Positions 1 to 8,696 are shown, numbered from the stretch's first letter. The stretch is DNA of 64,000 nucleotides from Rufibacter hautae (GCF_008271695.1 NZ_VKKY01000001.1:1420589-1484588), one strand, 5' to 3'. A program made the numbers and translations. The notes: a model not told the origin generated them from the sequence alone.

Positions 1-102
1 TCAAATAGCAGAATAAAGATAAGCCAATTCTTTGGACCAACTACAGGCAAGCCTTAATTAGATTTTCAAAAGACTGGTTTATAAAGAAAGAAGAGCACAG
101 GC

Positions 103-138
103 GCTTTGGCCCTGATTTCTGTGAAACAGCCTTAATAC
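103..138. repeat. 36-nt intergenic element, copy 1
   Basis: First copy of the dispersed two-fold symmetric element: T-tract at element positions 14-16, A-tract at 22-24, ends in AATAC instead of AAAAC. It lies beyond the 3' end of queA, two bases before the terminator hairpin. Confidence 0.7.
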
Positions 139-140
139 AA

Positions 141-174
141 AAAGCCCCGCGGTAAGGGTTACCAGCGGGGCTTT
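141..174 (-). terminator. Terminator of queA
   Basis: Inverted repeat with 10-bp perfect outer arms (AAAGCCCCGC / GCGGGGCTTT) and an inner GGTAA/TTACC stem. It lies about 20 bases past the queA stop and reads as stem plus T-run on the minus strand. Confidence 0.8.
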
Positions 175-193
175 CTAAGGAAGGCGTGAAGCC

Positions 194-1240
194 TTACAGG
201 ATCAGCATAACGTCTCCGTAGCTGAAGAACTTATATTTCTCTTTAATGGCTTGCTGGTAGGCTTCCATGATCAGGTCATACCCTCCAAAGGCGGCGGCCA
301 TCATCAACAGGGTAGATTCTGGCATGTGGAAGTTGGTGATGAGGCTGTTCGCGATCTTGAAGTCATACGGAGGGAACACGAATTTATCGGTCCAGCCTTC
401 GTTGGGTTTCAGGCGGCTGTTCGCCGATACAGATGACTCCAGCGCGCGCATGGTGGTGGTTCCTACGGAGCACACACGTTTCTTCGCATCCAGGGCTTTG
501 TTCACAATTTTGGCAGTCTCATCGGTCACGAAGAACTGCTCAGAGTCCATCTTGTGTTTGGTGAGATCCTCTACGTCTACCTGGCGAAAAGTACCCAGGC
601 CTACGTGCAGGGTTACCGGAGCCACGTCCACGCCTTTCAGTTCCAGGCGTTTCAGTACTTCTCTGGTGAAGTGCAGGCCGGCGGTAGGCGCGGCTACGGC
701 ACCAGTCACCTCGGCATACACCGTCTGGTAACGCTCTTCGTCCTCGGGCTCTGGCTCGCGTTTGATGTATTTAGGCAGCGGAGTCTCGCCCAGGCTGTGC
801 ACCACTTTGTAGAACTCCTCGTCTGGTCCGTCATACAGGAACTTGATGGTACGGCCACGCGAAGTGGTGTTGTCAATTACCTCTGCTACCAGGTCACTGT
901 CCCCGAAGTAGAGTTTGTTGCCTACCCGTATCTTCCGCGCCGGGTCTACCAGCACATCCCACAGGTGAATACGCTTGTCCAGTTCGCGCAGCAGAAACAC
1001 CTCAATCTTGGCGCCGGTTTTCTCTTTGTTTCCGTACAAACGGGCCGGAAACACTTTGGTGTTGTTGGTCACCATCACATCACCGTCATCAAAATAACCA
1101 ATGATGTCTTTGAAAACTTTATGCTCAATCTTGCCGCTGTCACGGTGGATTACCATCATTCTGGCTTCATCACGGTTTGGGGCCGGATGGGTGGCCATCA
1201 GGTCGTTGGGCAGGTCAAATTTAAACTCTGATAACTTCAT
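194..1240 (-). CDS. queA: S-adenosylmethionine:tRNA ribosyltransferase-isomerase
   Basis: A 348-residue protein, the normal length for QueA. It transfers and isomerises the ribosyl group of SAM onto 7-aminomethyl-7-deazaguanine at the wobble position of tRNA, giving epoxyqueuosine in the cytoplasm. Family landmarks visible are the N-terminal [20 protein letters not shown] block, [19 protein letters not shown], the PTAGLHFT block and the C-terminal [12 protein letters not shown] block. ATG start at 1240; a TAnnTTTG box lies about 45 bases upstream. It is monocistronic and ends at a strong hairpin. No other queuosine genes are in the window. Confidence 0.96.
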   Translation of the reverse strand: MKLSEFKFDLPNDLMATHPAPNRDEARMMVIHRDSGKIEHKVFKDIIGYFDDGDVMVTNNTKVFPARLYGNKEKTGAKIEVFLLRELDKRIHLWDVLVDPARKIRVGNKLYFGDSDLVAEVIDNTTSRGRTIKFLYDGPDEEFYKVVHSLGETPLPKYIKREPEPEDEERYQTVYAEVTGAVAAPTAGLHFTREVLKRLELKGVDVAPVTLHVGLGTFRQVDVEDLTKHKMDSEQFFVTDETAKIVNKALDAKKRVCSVGTTTMRALESSVSANSRLKPNEGWTDKFVFPPYDFKIANSLITNFHMPESTLLMMAAAFGGYDLIMEAYQQAIKEKYKFFSYGDVMLIL

Positions 1241-1281
1241 TTTTAATATTACGGTATTAAAATATTTTGGAAAATAGAGGG

Positions 1282-1289
1282 CAAAGGTA
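1282..1289 (-). promoter_or_regulatory. Candidate -7 box for queA
   Basis: CAAAGGTA on the plus strand is TACCTTTG on the minus strand, matching the Bacteroidota -7 consensus TAnnTTTG. No convincing -33 TTG is visible. Confidence 0.45.
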
Positions 1290-1403
1290 GGCAGTTTGCG
1301 CTAATTTCTTTTACTTTCCGCCAAATTTAAGTAAGGGGATCCCTTAGAATCTGCCGAAAAGGCAAGCGGAGGGGTGTAAGAAAATAACCCTTTTCGCTAC
1401 TAA

Positions 1404-1411
1404 TAAGTTTG
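1404..1411 (+). promoter_or_regulatory. Candidate -7 box for the ABC permease gene
   Basis: TAAGTTTG matches TAnnTTTG and sits 52 bases upstream of the ATG at 1464. The -33 element is not clear. Confidence 0.4.
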
Positions 1412-1463
1412 TTGCACCCATAACTATTTCTAGGACAGTCCTTTTCTCTTCTCATCTCTACCA

Positions 1464-2720
1464 ATGTTATACTTACGGCTGGTTTATGAAAGTTTTCAGT
1501 TTGCGTGGCAGGCCCTCAGGTCTAACCTGCTGCGTACCATCCTTTCGTTGCTGGGCGTAACCATAGGCATCTTCGCCATCATCTCGGTGTTCACCATTGT
1601 AGACTCTTTGGAGCGCAGCATACGGGAGAGCATGAGCTTTGTGGGCGAGCGCATTGTCTACGTAGAGAAGTTCCCCTGGATCTTTAGCGACGACTCTGAC
1701 ATACCCTGGTGGAAATTCATGCAGCGCCCCTCTCCCAACACGCGCGAGTTCAGGTACATGCATGAGAACCTGGAGAACGCCGAGGCCGTGGCCTTGGTGG
1801 CCCGCCGGGGCGGTAACACCTTCAAGCACCGCAACAACAGCATGGGCGGCATTATGCTGCAAGGGGTGACGCTGGATTTCAACAAAGTGGCCGAGGTACC
1901 CATTGCCGAGGGCCGGTTTTTCACCCAACAGGAAATTGATGGTTCCCGCAACGTGATCATCATTGGCGACGAAGTGGCGCAAAGCCTTTTCCCCAACTCC
2001 TCTGCCTTGGGCGGAGACATCAGGATCAGCGGCCAGAAATTCACGGTTATCGGGGTCATGGAAAAACAAGGGGCCGGTCTTTTTGAGGGCATGCCCACCA
2101 ATGACAAAAACTCCTACGCGCCCTTTGGGGCTTTCGGGAAACTGTTTGCCGGCGGGCCCAGGGGTGTACAGCCCACGCTCATGGTCAAAGGCCGGGTAGA
2201 CGACCTCAAACTGCAGAACCTGGAGTACGAGATCAAGGGCAAGATGCGCACCATCCGGGGGCTCAAGCCTTACCAGGAAGACAACTTCGCCATTAACCGC
2301 TCAGAGATGATGGCCGACGCCATTGGCGAGATGTTCGCCATCATTGGCATTGCGGGCTGGGTCATAGGCGGGTTCTCCATCCTGGTGGGTGGTTTCGGGA
2401 TCGCCAACATCATGTTCGTCTCGGTGAAGGAGCGCACCAACATCATCGGGATCCAGAAATCATTGGGCGCCAAAAACTTTTTCATCCTGTTCCAGTTCCT
2501 CTTTGAGTCTGTCTTCCTGAGCCTTATAGGCGGCGGGGTGGGCATCCTGCTGGTCTCGCTGGTAACCTTTATTCCCATGGGTTCGTTGGAGATTATCCTT
2601 ACGCCCGGCAACATAATCCTGGGATTGGGCGTATCGGTCGTGATTGGCGTGCTCTCAGGCATTATTCCGGCGGTCATTGCTTCCCACCTGGACCCCGTTA
2701 TCGCCATCAGGTCTAAATAG
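1464..2720 (+). CDS. FtsX/MacB-type ABC transporter permease
   Basis: A 418-residue inner-membrane permease. One transmembrane helix lies at about residues 22-46, followed by a large periplasmic MacB-like core domain (about 47-285), then three C-terminal helices (about 290-320, 340-370, 385-410). This is the FtsX topology of MacB/LolC-type transporters, which export lipoproteins, peptides or antibiotics by mechanotransmission. The stretch VSVKERTNIIGIQKSLGA between helices 2 and 3 is the usual coupling loop to an ATPase. No ATPase or periplasmic adaptor gene is adjacent, so the partner and substrate are unknown. Confidence 0.88.
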   Translation: MLYLRLVYESFQFAWQALRSNLLRTILSLLGVTIGIFAIISVFTIVDSLERSIRESMSFVGERIVYVEKFPWIFSDDSDIPWWKFMQRPSPNTREFRYMHENLENAEAVALVARRGGNTFKHRNNSMGGIMLQGVTLDFNKVAEVPIAEGRFFTQQEIDGSRNVIIIGDEVAQSLFPNSSALGGDIRISGQKFTVIGVMEKQGAGLFEGMPTNDKNSYAPFGAFGKLFAGGPRGVQPTLMVKGRVDDLKLQNLEYEIKGKMRTIRGLKPYQEDNFAINRSEMMADAIGEMFAIIGIAGWVIGGFSILVGGFGIANIMFVSVKERTNIIGIQKSLGAKNFFILFQFLFESVFLSLIGGGVGILLVSLVTFIPMGSLEIILTPGNIILGLGVSVVIGVLSGIIPAVIASHLDPVIAIRSK

Positions 2721-2779
2721 CAGATCCAGGCCACCTTTTACCCTGCTCCCGTTCCTTTTTATTTTAAGTTACCATGCCT

Positions 2780-2815
2780 GTTTTTGGCGCCTTTTGCGTA
2801 AAACAGGGCTAATAC
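2780..2815. repeat. 36-nt intergenic element, copy 2
   Basis: Begins GTTTTTGG and ends TAATAC; T-tract 13-16, A-tract 21-24. It fills most of the 106-base gap between the permease and LOG genes, ending 11 bases before the LOG start codon. Confidence 0.75.
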
Positions 2816-2826
2816 ATGAATGCTAT

Positions 2827-3690
2827 ATGACGAAGTTGAGAAAAACAAGTAAGACCAAGCTGCAAGATGAAACCTCCAATGTGGGGAGCGGCACCACTAT
2901 CATTCAGCCAGACGCAAATGTGAACAAGGTTGAATCATTGCAGGAGGCCAAGAAAATAGCCAAGAACGACGCTAACTTCACCAGCGAAGATGACAAGCGC
3001 ATTAGAGAGGCCTTCACCGATAAGAACTGGAACGAGATCAAGATCGCCGACTCCTGGCAGATCTTCAAGGTGATGTCTGAGTTTGTGGAGGGCTTTGAGA
3101 AAATGGCCAAGATTGGCCCGTGCGTGTCTATCTTCGGCTCGGCCCGAACCAAGCCTGAGAACCCGTACTACATCATGGCCGAGGAGATTGCCGCCAAACT
3201 GGTGCGCCACGGCTACGGCGTGATCACCGGGGGTGGCCCCGGCATCATGGAGGCGGGCAACAAGGGCGCCCACTCCGAGGGCGGCCGCTCGGTGGGTCTC
3301 AACATCCAGTTGCCGTTTGAGCAGTTCAACAACATCTATATTGACCCAGACAAGCTCATCAACTTTGACTACTTCTTTGTGCGCAAAGTGATGTTTGTGA
3401 AATACGCGCAGGGCTTCATTGGCATGCCGGGCGGTTTCGGGACGCTGGACGAGCTGTTTGAGGCCATCACGTTGATCCAGACGAAGAAAATTGGCAAGTT
3501 CCCCATTGTTTTGGTGGGCAAGAAATACTGGCAGGGCATGTTTGACTGGATCAAAGACGTGATGCTGACCCAGGAAAGCAACATCAGCCCCGAGGACCTG
3601 GACCTGGTGCACCTGGTAGACAACGCCACCGATGCCGTGAAGGTCATTGATGATTTCTACAGCAAATATTTACTGTCTCCAAACTTCTAA
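2827..3690 (+). CDS. LOG-family nucleotide 5'-monophosphate nucleosidase
   Basis: A 287-residue cytoplasmic protein of the LOG/lysine-decarboxylase-like (TIGR00730) family, whose characterised members hydrolyse nucleoside monophosphates to free base and ribose 5-phosphate. The two family signatures are present: GGGPGIMEAGNKGA and PGGFGTLDELFE. The reading frame is open upstream to 2644, but that segment overlaps the permease gene and lacks protein character. ATG 2827 (MTKLRKTSKTKLQDE) is therefore chosen. About 85 N-terminal residues precede the conserved domain. The exact substrate cannot be read from sequence. Confidence 0.85.
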   Translation: MTKLRKTSKTKLQDETSNVGSGTTIIQPDANVNKVESLQEAKKIAKNDANFTSEDDKRIREAFTDKNWNEIKIADSWQIFKVMSEFVEGFEKMAKIGPCVSIFGSARTKPENPYYIMAEEIAAKLVRHGYGVITGGGPGIMEAGNKGAHSEGGRSVGLNIQLPFEQFNNIYIDPDKLINFDYFFVRKVMFVKYAQGFIGMPGGFGTLDELFEAITLIQTKKIGKFPIVLVGKKYWQGMFDWIKDVMLTQESNISPEDLDLVHLVDNATDAVKVIDDFYSKYLLSPNF

Positions 3691-3710
3691 GAAGAAGATA
3701 TTCCCAGGCC

Positions 3711-3746
3711 GATTTTGGCCCGTTTTTCACAAAAGAGCCCCGAAAC
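3711..3746. repeat. 36-nt intergenic element, copy 3
   Basis: Begins GATTTTGG and ends CGAAAC. Its right half (from 3731) is the left arm of the following terminator hairpin, so element and terminator share bases. Confidence 0.75.
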
Positions 3747-3762
3747 ACTTCGGGGCTCTTTT
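3731..3762 (+). terminator. Terminator after the LOG gene
   Basis: Perfect 14-bp arms (AAAAGAGCCCCGAA / TTCGGGGCTCTTTT) around a 4-base loop, followed by T-rich DNA. Confidence 0.85.
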
Positions 3763-3765
3763 GTT

Positions 3766-3794
3766 TTGGCGCCTCACGCAATACACTAACTTTG
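3766..3794 (+). promoter_or_regulatory. Bacteroidota promoter for the PepSY gene
   Basis: TTG at 3766-3768, an 18-base spacer, then TAACTTTG at 3787-3794: a close match to the -33 TTG / -7 TAnnTTTG promoter. It lies between the upstream terminator and the GTG start at 3839. Confidence 0.65.
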
Positions 3795-3838
3795 CTCTCC
3801 TTGAGTTAAAGAGAAAGAACGCTTACTCCCCCACCGCC

Positions 3839-4465
3839 GTGACCGACTCCACCAAAAGACAGAAACAGGCCCGCGTCCTCCGCGATTTCCGGAAAGTGCA
3901 CCGGCTTACGGGCGCGTTGCTGTTCGTCTTTTTCTTTGTCATTTCCATCACTGGGCTTTTGCTGGGCTGGAAGAAACACACCGGCGGCATGATTCTGGCC
4001 AAAACCTATACCGGCACCTCCACCAACCTCAAAGACTGGCTGCCCGTGGATAGCCTCACCGCCAACGCCTTCCAAGCCATTAAAGACTCATTGGGCCAAG
4101 ACGTTTCGCTCACCCTGGACCGCATTGACATGCGCCCCGATAAAGGCACCGTCAAATTCCTGTTCGTGGAAAAATACCTGGGCGTACAACTGGATGCCAC
4201 CACCGGAAAACTCCTGCACCTGGAAACCCGCCGCGCCGATTTCATTGAGAACCTCCATGACGGCACCATTCTGGACCGCTGGTTTGGGGTAGACAACGGC
4301 GTGCTGAAAGTCATGTACAGTACCATCATGGGCGTGGCCTTGCTTATCTTCACCATCACCGGCTTTTGGCTTTGGTATGGTCCCAAGCGGATGAAACAAG
4401 ATAAACCTGCGGTGGCCTCCAAACCCAATGGCCCACGCCCAGCCAGACCTGTTCGGTCTGTATAA
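3839..4465 (+). CDS. PepSY-associated transmembrane protein
   Basis: A 208-residue membrane protein. Helix 1 (LTGALLFVFFFVISITGLLLGW, about residues 24-46) and helix 2 (IMGVALLIFTITGFWLWYG, about 163-182) flank a periplasmic PepSY-like domain. This is the short PepSY_TM architecture often tied to iron or redox functions. The frame is open to 3647, but a terminator and a good promoter lie inside that extension, so GTG 3839 (VTDSTKRQKQARVLRDFRKVHR) is chosen. An AraC-type regulator starts 27 bases downstream on the same strand and may be co-transcribed. The specific role is unknown. Confidence 0.75.
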   Translation: MTDSTKRQKQARVLRDFRKVHRLTGALLFVFFFVISITGLLLGWKKHTGGMILAKTYTGTSTNLKDWLPVDSLTANAFQAIKDSLGQDVSLTLDRIDMRPDKGTVKFLFVEKYLGVQLDATTGKLLHLETRRADFIENLHDGTILDRWFGVDNGVLKVMYSTIMGVALLIFTITGFWLWYGPKRMKQDKPAVASKPNGPRPARPVRSV

Positions 4466-4492
4466 ACCTGTGTAGCCTCTTTGTCCGTCGCA

Positions 4493-5374
4493 ATGCCCCG
4501 TTCCACCCAGCACATCCCGCACTTTGACTTCCTCCGGAACAAATATGGCCCGGAGTTGCTGCTGGATGTGGGCCGCATGGAAAGCCTGAAGAACTTTGTG
4601 CTGGACAACACGCCCCACACCCTCTCCTTCTATGACGTGCTGTTTCTGCAGGAAGGCAGCGGCACCTTCAGTCTGGACCAGGTGGTGCATACGCTGGAAC
4701 CCGGCAAAATCATTTTCACCTCTCCGGGGCAGGTACGCCGCTGGCGAGTAGAGCAACCGGTGCGCGGGTACACGCTTTTCTTTGAGGAAGGCTTTATCTC
4801 GTCTTTCTTCAATGACCCGCTGTTTCTGCACCGCTTTCAGTTTTTTCACAATCCTACCCGCCCCAATGCAGTGATGACCTCAGGAGAGGAATTCAGAAGG
4901 TTTATCCAGCAGGTGGAAGCCATGGAACAGGAATTTAAACACCTGCAGAACGACAGTCCGCACATGATCAGGGCGCTGTTGTACCAGATGCTCATGCACC
5001 TGAACCGCCTGTTCGCCCAACAGCACCAGACAGATGCTGATACTGAGGGGAACGCCTCCATTTACTCGTTCCGGAAACTGCTGGAAACTCATTTCCGGGA
5101 ACGGCACCAGGTACAGGAGTATGCCGATCTGCTGCACATCACCCCAGCCCACCTAAACGAGATTACCCAACGCTACTTTGGCACCTCCGCCTCCTCTTTG
5201 ATCAAAGGAAGGCTCTTACTGGAAGCCAAGCGGGAACTTCTGTACACCCCCAAGACCGTGTCAGAGATAGCTTATCACCTTCACTTTTCAGATACCGCCA
5301 ACTTTAACCGCTTCTTCCGGTCCAGTTGCGGGCTTACTCCCAAAGACTATAGAGAGCAGGCGTTGGTAAAATGA
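4493..5374 (+). CDS. AraC-family transcriptional regulator
   Basis: A 293-residue DNA-binding protein. The N-terminal half has a cupin-like sensory fold (about residues 40-130, with VLFLQEGSGTFSLDQVVHTLEPG). The C-terminal part (about 190-290) has the two helix-turn-helix motifs of AraC/XylS proteins, including LHITPAHLNEITQRYFG and ending SEIAYHLHFSDTANFNRFFRSSCGLTPKDYR. ATG 4493 is chosen over the in-frame TTG at 4481. Likely targets are the flanking PepSY gene or the secreted protein downstream, which is a guess from position only. Confidence 0.88.
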   Translation: MPRSTQHIPHFDFLRNKYGPELLLDVGRMESLKNFVLDNTPHTLSFYDVLFLQEGSGTFSLDQVVHTLEPGKIIFTSPGQVRRWRVEQPVRGYTLFFEEGFISSFFNDPLFLHRFQFFHNPTRPNAVMTSGEEFRRFIQQVEAMEQEFKHLQNDSPHMIRALLYQMLMHLNRLFAQQHQTDADTEGNASIYSFRKLLETHFRERHQVQEYADLLHITPAHLNEITQRYFGTSASSLIKGRLLLEAKRELLYTPKTVSEIAYHLHFSDTANFNRFFRSSCGLTPKDYREQALVK

Positions 5375-5488
5375 CCATAAACGCCTGTAAACTGACCTGT
5401 TCCCTTTTTGCCTTCTCTAGCACCTTTGTATCAGTCACAGGGGCAAACCGCTCCGCTGAATTTAACCTAAAACACAGGAGACAAAAAG

Positions 5489-6097
5489 ATGAAAAACGTA
5501 CTTTTAGGACTGGCGCTCTCTTCGCTAACGGCCAATGTTCCCGTTGAACAAACACAAGAATCACAAGCAAATGATTGGCATCTTCCGGCAGGCAAAAGCA
5601 GCCACGTGCACTACCTGGGTCAGGAAAGCTTGTACCTCAGCAAAGGCGTGGCGCTTTACGGAAAGGAGAAATACCACGAGGGCATCATTGAAGTAGACAT
5701 CACGGATGATGACGCACAAGGAGAAGCCGGCATCGTCTTCCAACACACCTCAGATGGTGCTTACAGGGGAATCACGTTTAAATCAAGTGTACTTCAATCG
5801 CTTGCACCTGCTTGTCCGGCATTGACGGCAACAGAGCAGAACACACCCAACTGTACCCCAAAGGCTTCTAAACCCGCTTCCTGGACGCACTTGAAGATTA
5901 TCCTCCAAGACAACAAAGCCCGGGTCTTCCTGAACGGTGCCTCTGAGCCAGTTTCTGAGATAATGTTAAAGGCCACCAAAAAGCCCATCATAGGGAGAAT
6001 AGGATTGATCGCCTCCGGCGGAGCCTATTTCAGCAACTTCAGATACTCTCCTTTATCCTCCACGAGCGTAGTAGCCAAAGCAGCGGTGGGTGACTAA
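5489..6097 (+). CDS. Secreted concanavalin-like (LamG/DUF1080-type) protein
   Basis: A 202-residue protein with a short hydrophobic N-terminus (MKNVLLGLALSSLTANV). A beta-rich domain follows, with features of lectin/glucanase folds: YHEGIIEVDITDDDAQGEAGIVFQ, WTHLKIILQDNKARVFLNG and IGRIGLIASGGAYFSNFRY. Similar domains bind or hydrolyse glycans in Bacteroidota. The ribosome-binding region is strong (AGGAG eight bases before the ATG at 5489). It sits alone after the AraC gene and may be controlled by it. The substrate is unknown. Confidence 0.6.
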   Translation: MKNVLLGLALSSLTANVPVEQTQESQANDWHLPAGKSSHVHYLGQESLYLSKGVALYGKEKYHEGIIEVDITDDDAQGEAGIVFQHTSDGAYRGITFKSSVLQSLAPACPALTATEQNTPNCTPKASKPASWTHLKIILQDNKARVFLNGASEPVSEIMLKATKKPIIGRIGLIASGGAYFSNFRYSPLSSTSVVAKAAVGD

Positions 6098-6133
6098 CAT
6101 CGCTGCGGCTCCTGAGAGAACCGAAGACTTCTG

Positions 6134-6141
6134 TATCTTTG
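6134..6141 (+). promoter_or_regulatory. Candidate -7 box for the D-threonine-aldolase-like gene
   Basis: TATCTTTG, a consensus TAnnTTTG, 22 bases before the ATG at 6164. A matching TTG upstream is not evident. Confidence 0.4.
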
Positions 6142-6163
6142 GTTTCTGTCTAACGCTGCTGCC

Positions 6164-7279
6164 ATGTCTTTCCTTGACCAAATCACCGAGCCTACTCTCC
6201 TGCTGAACGAGCAGATTGCCCGCACCAACCTCCACCGCATGGCCGAGAAAGCCAAACGGCAGAACGTGAAGCTGCGGCCGCATTTCAAAACGCACCAAAG
6301 CTGGCAGGTAGGCGAATGGTTTAAGGAAGCAGGCATCTCCGCCATCACTGTTTCCTCGGTGAAGATGGCGCAGTACTTCGCCCGGCATGGCTGGCAGGAC
6401 ATCACCATCGCCTTCCCGCTGAACCGCCGGCAATTGCCCCAGATAGCAGAACTGGCGCAGCAGATTACCTTGAACCTGACCGTCACCTCCGCCGATGACG
6501 TGGCCTTTCTGCGCGAGCATTTGTCTACGCCTGTCAACATTTGGATTAAAGCAGACACCGGCTATGGCCGCACCGGCATCAAGACTGAAGATACCGCCGT
6601 TTTAGACGCTGTTTTACAAGAACTGGCCCAAACCAAGCAACACACGTTTCTAGGTTTTCTGGCGCACGCCGGTCACAGCTACAAAGCCCGAAACCATAAA
6701 AGCATTGCCGCTATCCACCAGGATACGCTTACAAAGATGCGCGGCTTAAAAGAGCGGTATGTTGGGACGTGGCCTCAGCTGCAACTCTCCATCGGGGATA
6801 CGCCTAGTTGCAGCATCATGGAAGATTTCAGCGGCATGGACGAGATCCGCCCGGGCAACTTCGTCTTCTATGACCTCATGCAAAACCTCATCAGTTCCTG
6901 CCGCTTGGAAGACATTGCCGTAGCCATGGCCTGCCCGGTGGTAGCCCTGCACCCAGACCGCAACGAAGTCATTCTCTACGGCGGCTCCGTGCACTTCTCC
7001 AAGGACGCTTTGCCGCAGGCGGATGGTGGCGTCATCTTCGGGTTAGTAGTGCCGTTGACGGAGAATGGTTGGGAAGCGCCACTTCCAGCCACAACATTAA
7101 TTTCCTTGTCCCAGGAACACGGCATTGTGCGCACCACGCCGGAACTGTTCTCTCAATTTAAGATTGGTGGCTTGGTCGGCGTACTGCCGGTGCACTCCTG
7201 CTTGACAGCAGACGTAGCAAAAAGCTACCTAACGTTGAACGGCGAGCGGCTGGAGCATTTGAGTGGGGTAGTTGTCTGA
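6164..7279 (+). CDS. D-threonine aldolase / D-serine dehydratase-family PLP enzyme
   Basis: A 371-residue enzyme of the alanine-racemase-like fold III family (DSD1/D-TA). The N-terminal barrel contains the PLP lysine block LRPHFKTHQ (about residues 36-44) and LGFLAHAGHSY. The C-terminal beta domain carries the predicted metal site PVHSCLTAD near residue 345. Family members cleave D-threonine to glycine and acetaldehyde, or dehydrate D-3-hydroxyaspartate or D-serine. The choice between these substrates cannot be made here. It is monocistronic. Confidence 0.82.
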   Translation: MSFLDQITEPTLLLNEQIARTNLHRMAEKAKRQNVKLRPHFKTHQSWQVGEWFKEAGISAITVSSVKMAQYFARHGWQDITIAFPLNRRQLPQIAELAQQITLNLTVTSADDVAFLREHLSTPVNIWIKADTGYGRTGIKTEDTAVLDAVLQELAQTKQHTFLGFLAHAGHSYKARNHKSIAAIHQDTLTKMRGLKERYVGTWPQLQLSIGDTPSCSIMEDFSGMDEIRPGNFVFYDLMQNLISSCRLEDIAVAMACPVVALHPDRNEVILYGGSVHFSKDALPQADGGVIFGLVVPLTENGWEAPLPATTLISLSQEHGIVRTTPELFSQFKIGGLVGVLPVHSCLTADVAKSYLTLNGERLEHLSGVVV

Positions 7280-7374
7280 AGCAGGATTTTCATAATTAAC
7301 AGATTTCTGGAATTGCTTCTTTAGATTGCGCAGGAACTTGTAATATACATTCTGCAAATTGTCATGAAACTTAT

Positions 7375-7662
7375 ATGTTGAAGCAAGGAATGGTAACAAG
7401 TATGGCAAGGATGGCTGTTTATAACATTCTGTTATTTATAGTTATTATGGTTTTATACGGCATCACCGTTTTCTTACTCGGTTATGGCTCCGCTAGCAAC
7501 CATACAACCAAAGCATGGATAGTATTCTGCGGTTATGTCATGATTCATCAATGCATAAACTTTTTGTTTTTAAATAGATACAGAGATAAACAAGTCAAAG
7601 TATTTACCGGCCTATTTGTTATTAGTTTATACTTAATGATTGTTTTGCAGTATCAGATGTAA
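7375..7662 (+). CDS. Small membrane protein, unknown
   Basis: A 95-residue protein with three predicted helices (MAVYNILLFIVIMVLYGITVFLLGY; a central one around IVFCGYVMIHQCINFLF; and VFTGLFVISLYLMIVLQ at the C-terminus). I do not recognise a family. The DNA is clearly more AT-rich than the flanking D-TA and uvrA genes, as is the next gene, which may mean recent acquisition or relaxed selection. Confidence 0.5.
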   Translation: MLKQGMVTSMARMAVYNILLFIVIMVLYGITVFLLGYGSASNHTTKAWIVFCGYVMIHQCINFLFLNRYRDKQVKVFTGLFVISLYLMIVLQYQM

Positions 7663-7696
7663 GTAGTGTTTTTAACCTTACATTAAATCCCTCGTC

Positions 7697-7792
7697 GGCT
7701 GGCGCAAGGTTGCAGCTCGTGTCCGCACGCATTCCATCCATAATGAATTTTACTTAAGAACGCGTAAGCACGAGCGGGACGCTCGCGCCAGC
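7697..7792. repeat. REP-like imperfect inverted repeat
   Basis: GCTGGCGC...CTCGTG at 7698-7721 pairs with CACGAG...GCGCCAGC at 7769-7792. Outer blocks of 8 and 6 bases are perfectly complementary and further partial pairing lies inside. It forms a GC-rich cruciform-like unit in an AT-rich gap between two orphan genes. Confidence 0.6.
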
Positions 7793-7872
7793 AACACATC
7801 ATTTTTGACCTACTTTATGGAAAAGGATTTAAAACGCATCTGCCTTATAGTTAATAGCCAAATTCCTGTCTG

Positions 7873-8574
7873 ATGCAGATACGTTACTTGATACTTAGAT
7901 TTTACAATCTCTTAATCCTGAGTATCCTCTTTGGGGTGTTTGGTTGTGAGTTTTCTGAAAGGAAGAAAGCATCTCCTAGTATTCAATCCATTACTTTCAT
8001 AGACATCGACTGGGCTGATTCAGCAACTGATACCAATGAGAATTTCGGGGCTCGCAGGCTAGTTCATTTTAACTTTACAAATGATAGAGTATCCATCTAC
8101 AGAAAGGATTTTGCTTTTTCTTATGACTATAAAAGTGACTCAAATTCAACACCTAATTTCGACCGTTTCCACAAAGACACGATAATCTCAGATCCCAGTA
8201 TAGATACAGTTCTATACAAGTTTGTTAAATGGGCATCATCGATTGATTTTCAGAAGTACTATAAGGAACAAGCTGATATAAGGGCAAAAGCAGAACCCTG
8301 TCTTTGTAATTACAATTCTTACTTTATTAAAATCAAAACAGACTCAGCAGAGAAGGTCATTGCTCTAAGCAGTAGTTTAGAGAGTAGTTCATTCGAAAAA
8401 GCCAGAAAATTACTCTTTAGCCTTACGGAGTTAAACAAACTAAGCCCGACTACAAAGAGAATAAATGAAGACAGTCTACTTGGCCCTATTTTAACCCAAA
8501 ATACATTTATCTCTCTTTTCCTCCCTCCTCCGCCACCGCCTGATTTGCCTCCTCCTCCATATCCAACTAAATAA
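7873..8574 (+). CDS. Lipoprotein with proline-rich tail, unknown
   Basis: A 233-residue protein with an N-terminal signal (YLILRFYNLLILSILFGVFGC) whose cysteine near residue 25 fits an SPII lipobox. The middle is a polar domain with one CLCNYNSYFIKIKT stretch. The C-terminus is PPPPPPDLPPPPYPTK, a poly-proline tail. No family is recognised. AT-rich relative to neighbours. The tail may be a cell-wall-spanning or protein-binding segment; that is inference. Confidence 0.55.
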   Translation: MQIRYLILRFYNLLILSILFGVFGCEFSERKKASPSIQSITFIDIDWADSATDTNENFGARRLVHFNFTNDRVSIYRKDFAFSYDYKSDSNSTPNFDRFHKDTIISDPSIDTVLYKFVKWASSIDFQKYYKEQADIRAKAEPCLCNYNSYFIKIKTDSAEKVIALSSSLESSSFEKARKLLFSLTELNKLSPTTKRINEDSLLGPILTQNTFISLFLPPPPPPDLPPPPYPTK

Positions 8575-8580
8575 CCTCCC

Positions 8581-8617
8581 GTTTTCATCCCTCTTTCCCC
8601 AAAAGTAGCCCCTAAAC
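8581..8617. repeat. 36-nt-type intergenic element, copy 4 (37 nt)
   Basis: Begins GTTTTCATCC and ends CCTAAAC, one base longer than the norm; T-tract and A-tract are in place. Starts six bases after the stop of the proline-tail lipoprotein. Confidence 0.6.
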
Positions 8618-8696
8618 ACTCCACCAAAAACTCCTCTCTCTCAATAAACTATTCCCTTCCAAATTCGGTTAAGAAGAGATGGATTGCCCGGTGCCA

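Noticed and set aside
2644..2826. A longer N-terminus for the LOG-family protein.
   Set aside because: It overlaps the permease gene and crosses a 36-nt element; the family starts at about ATG 2827.
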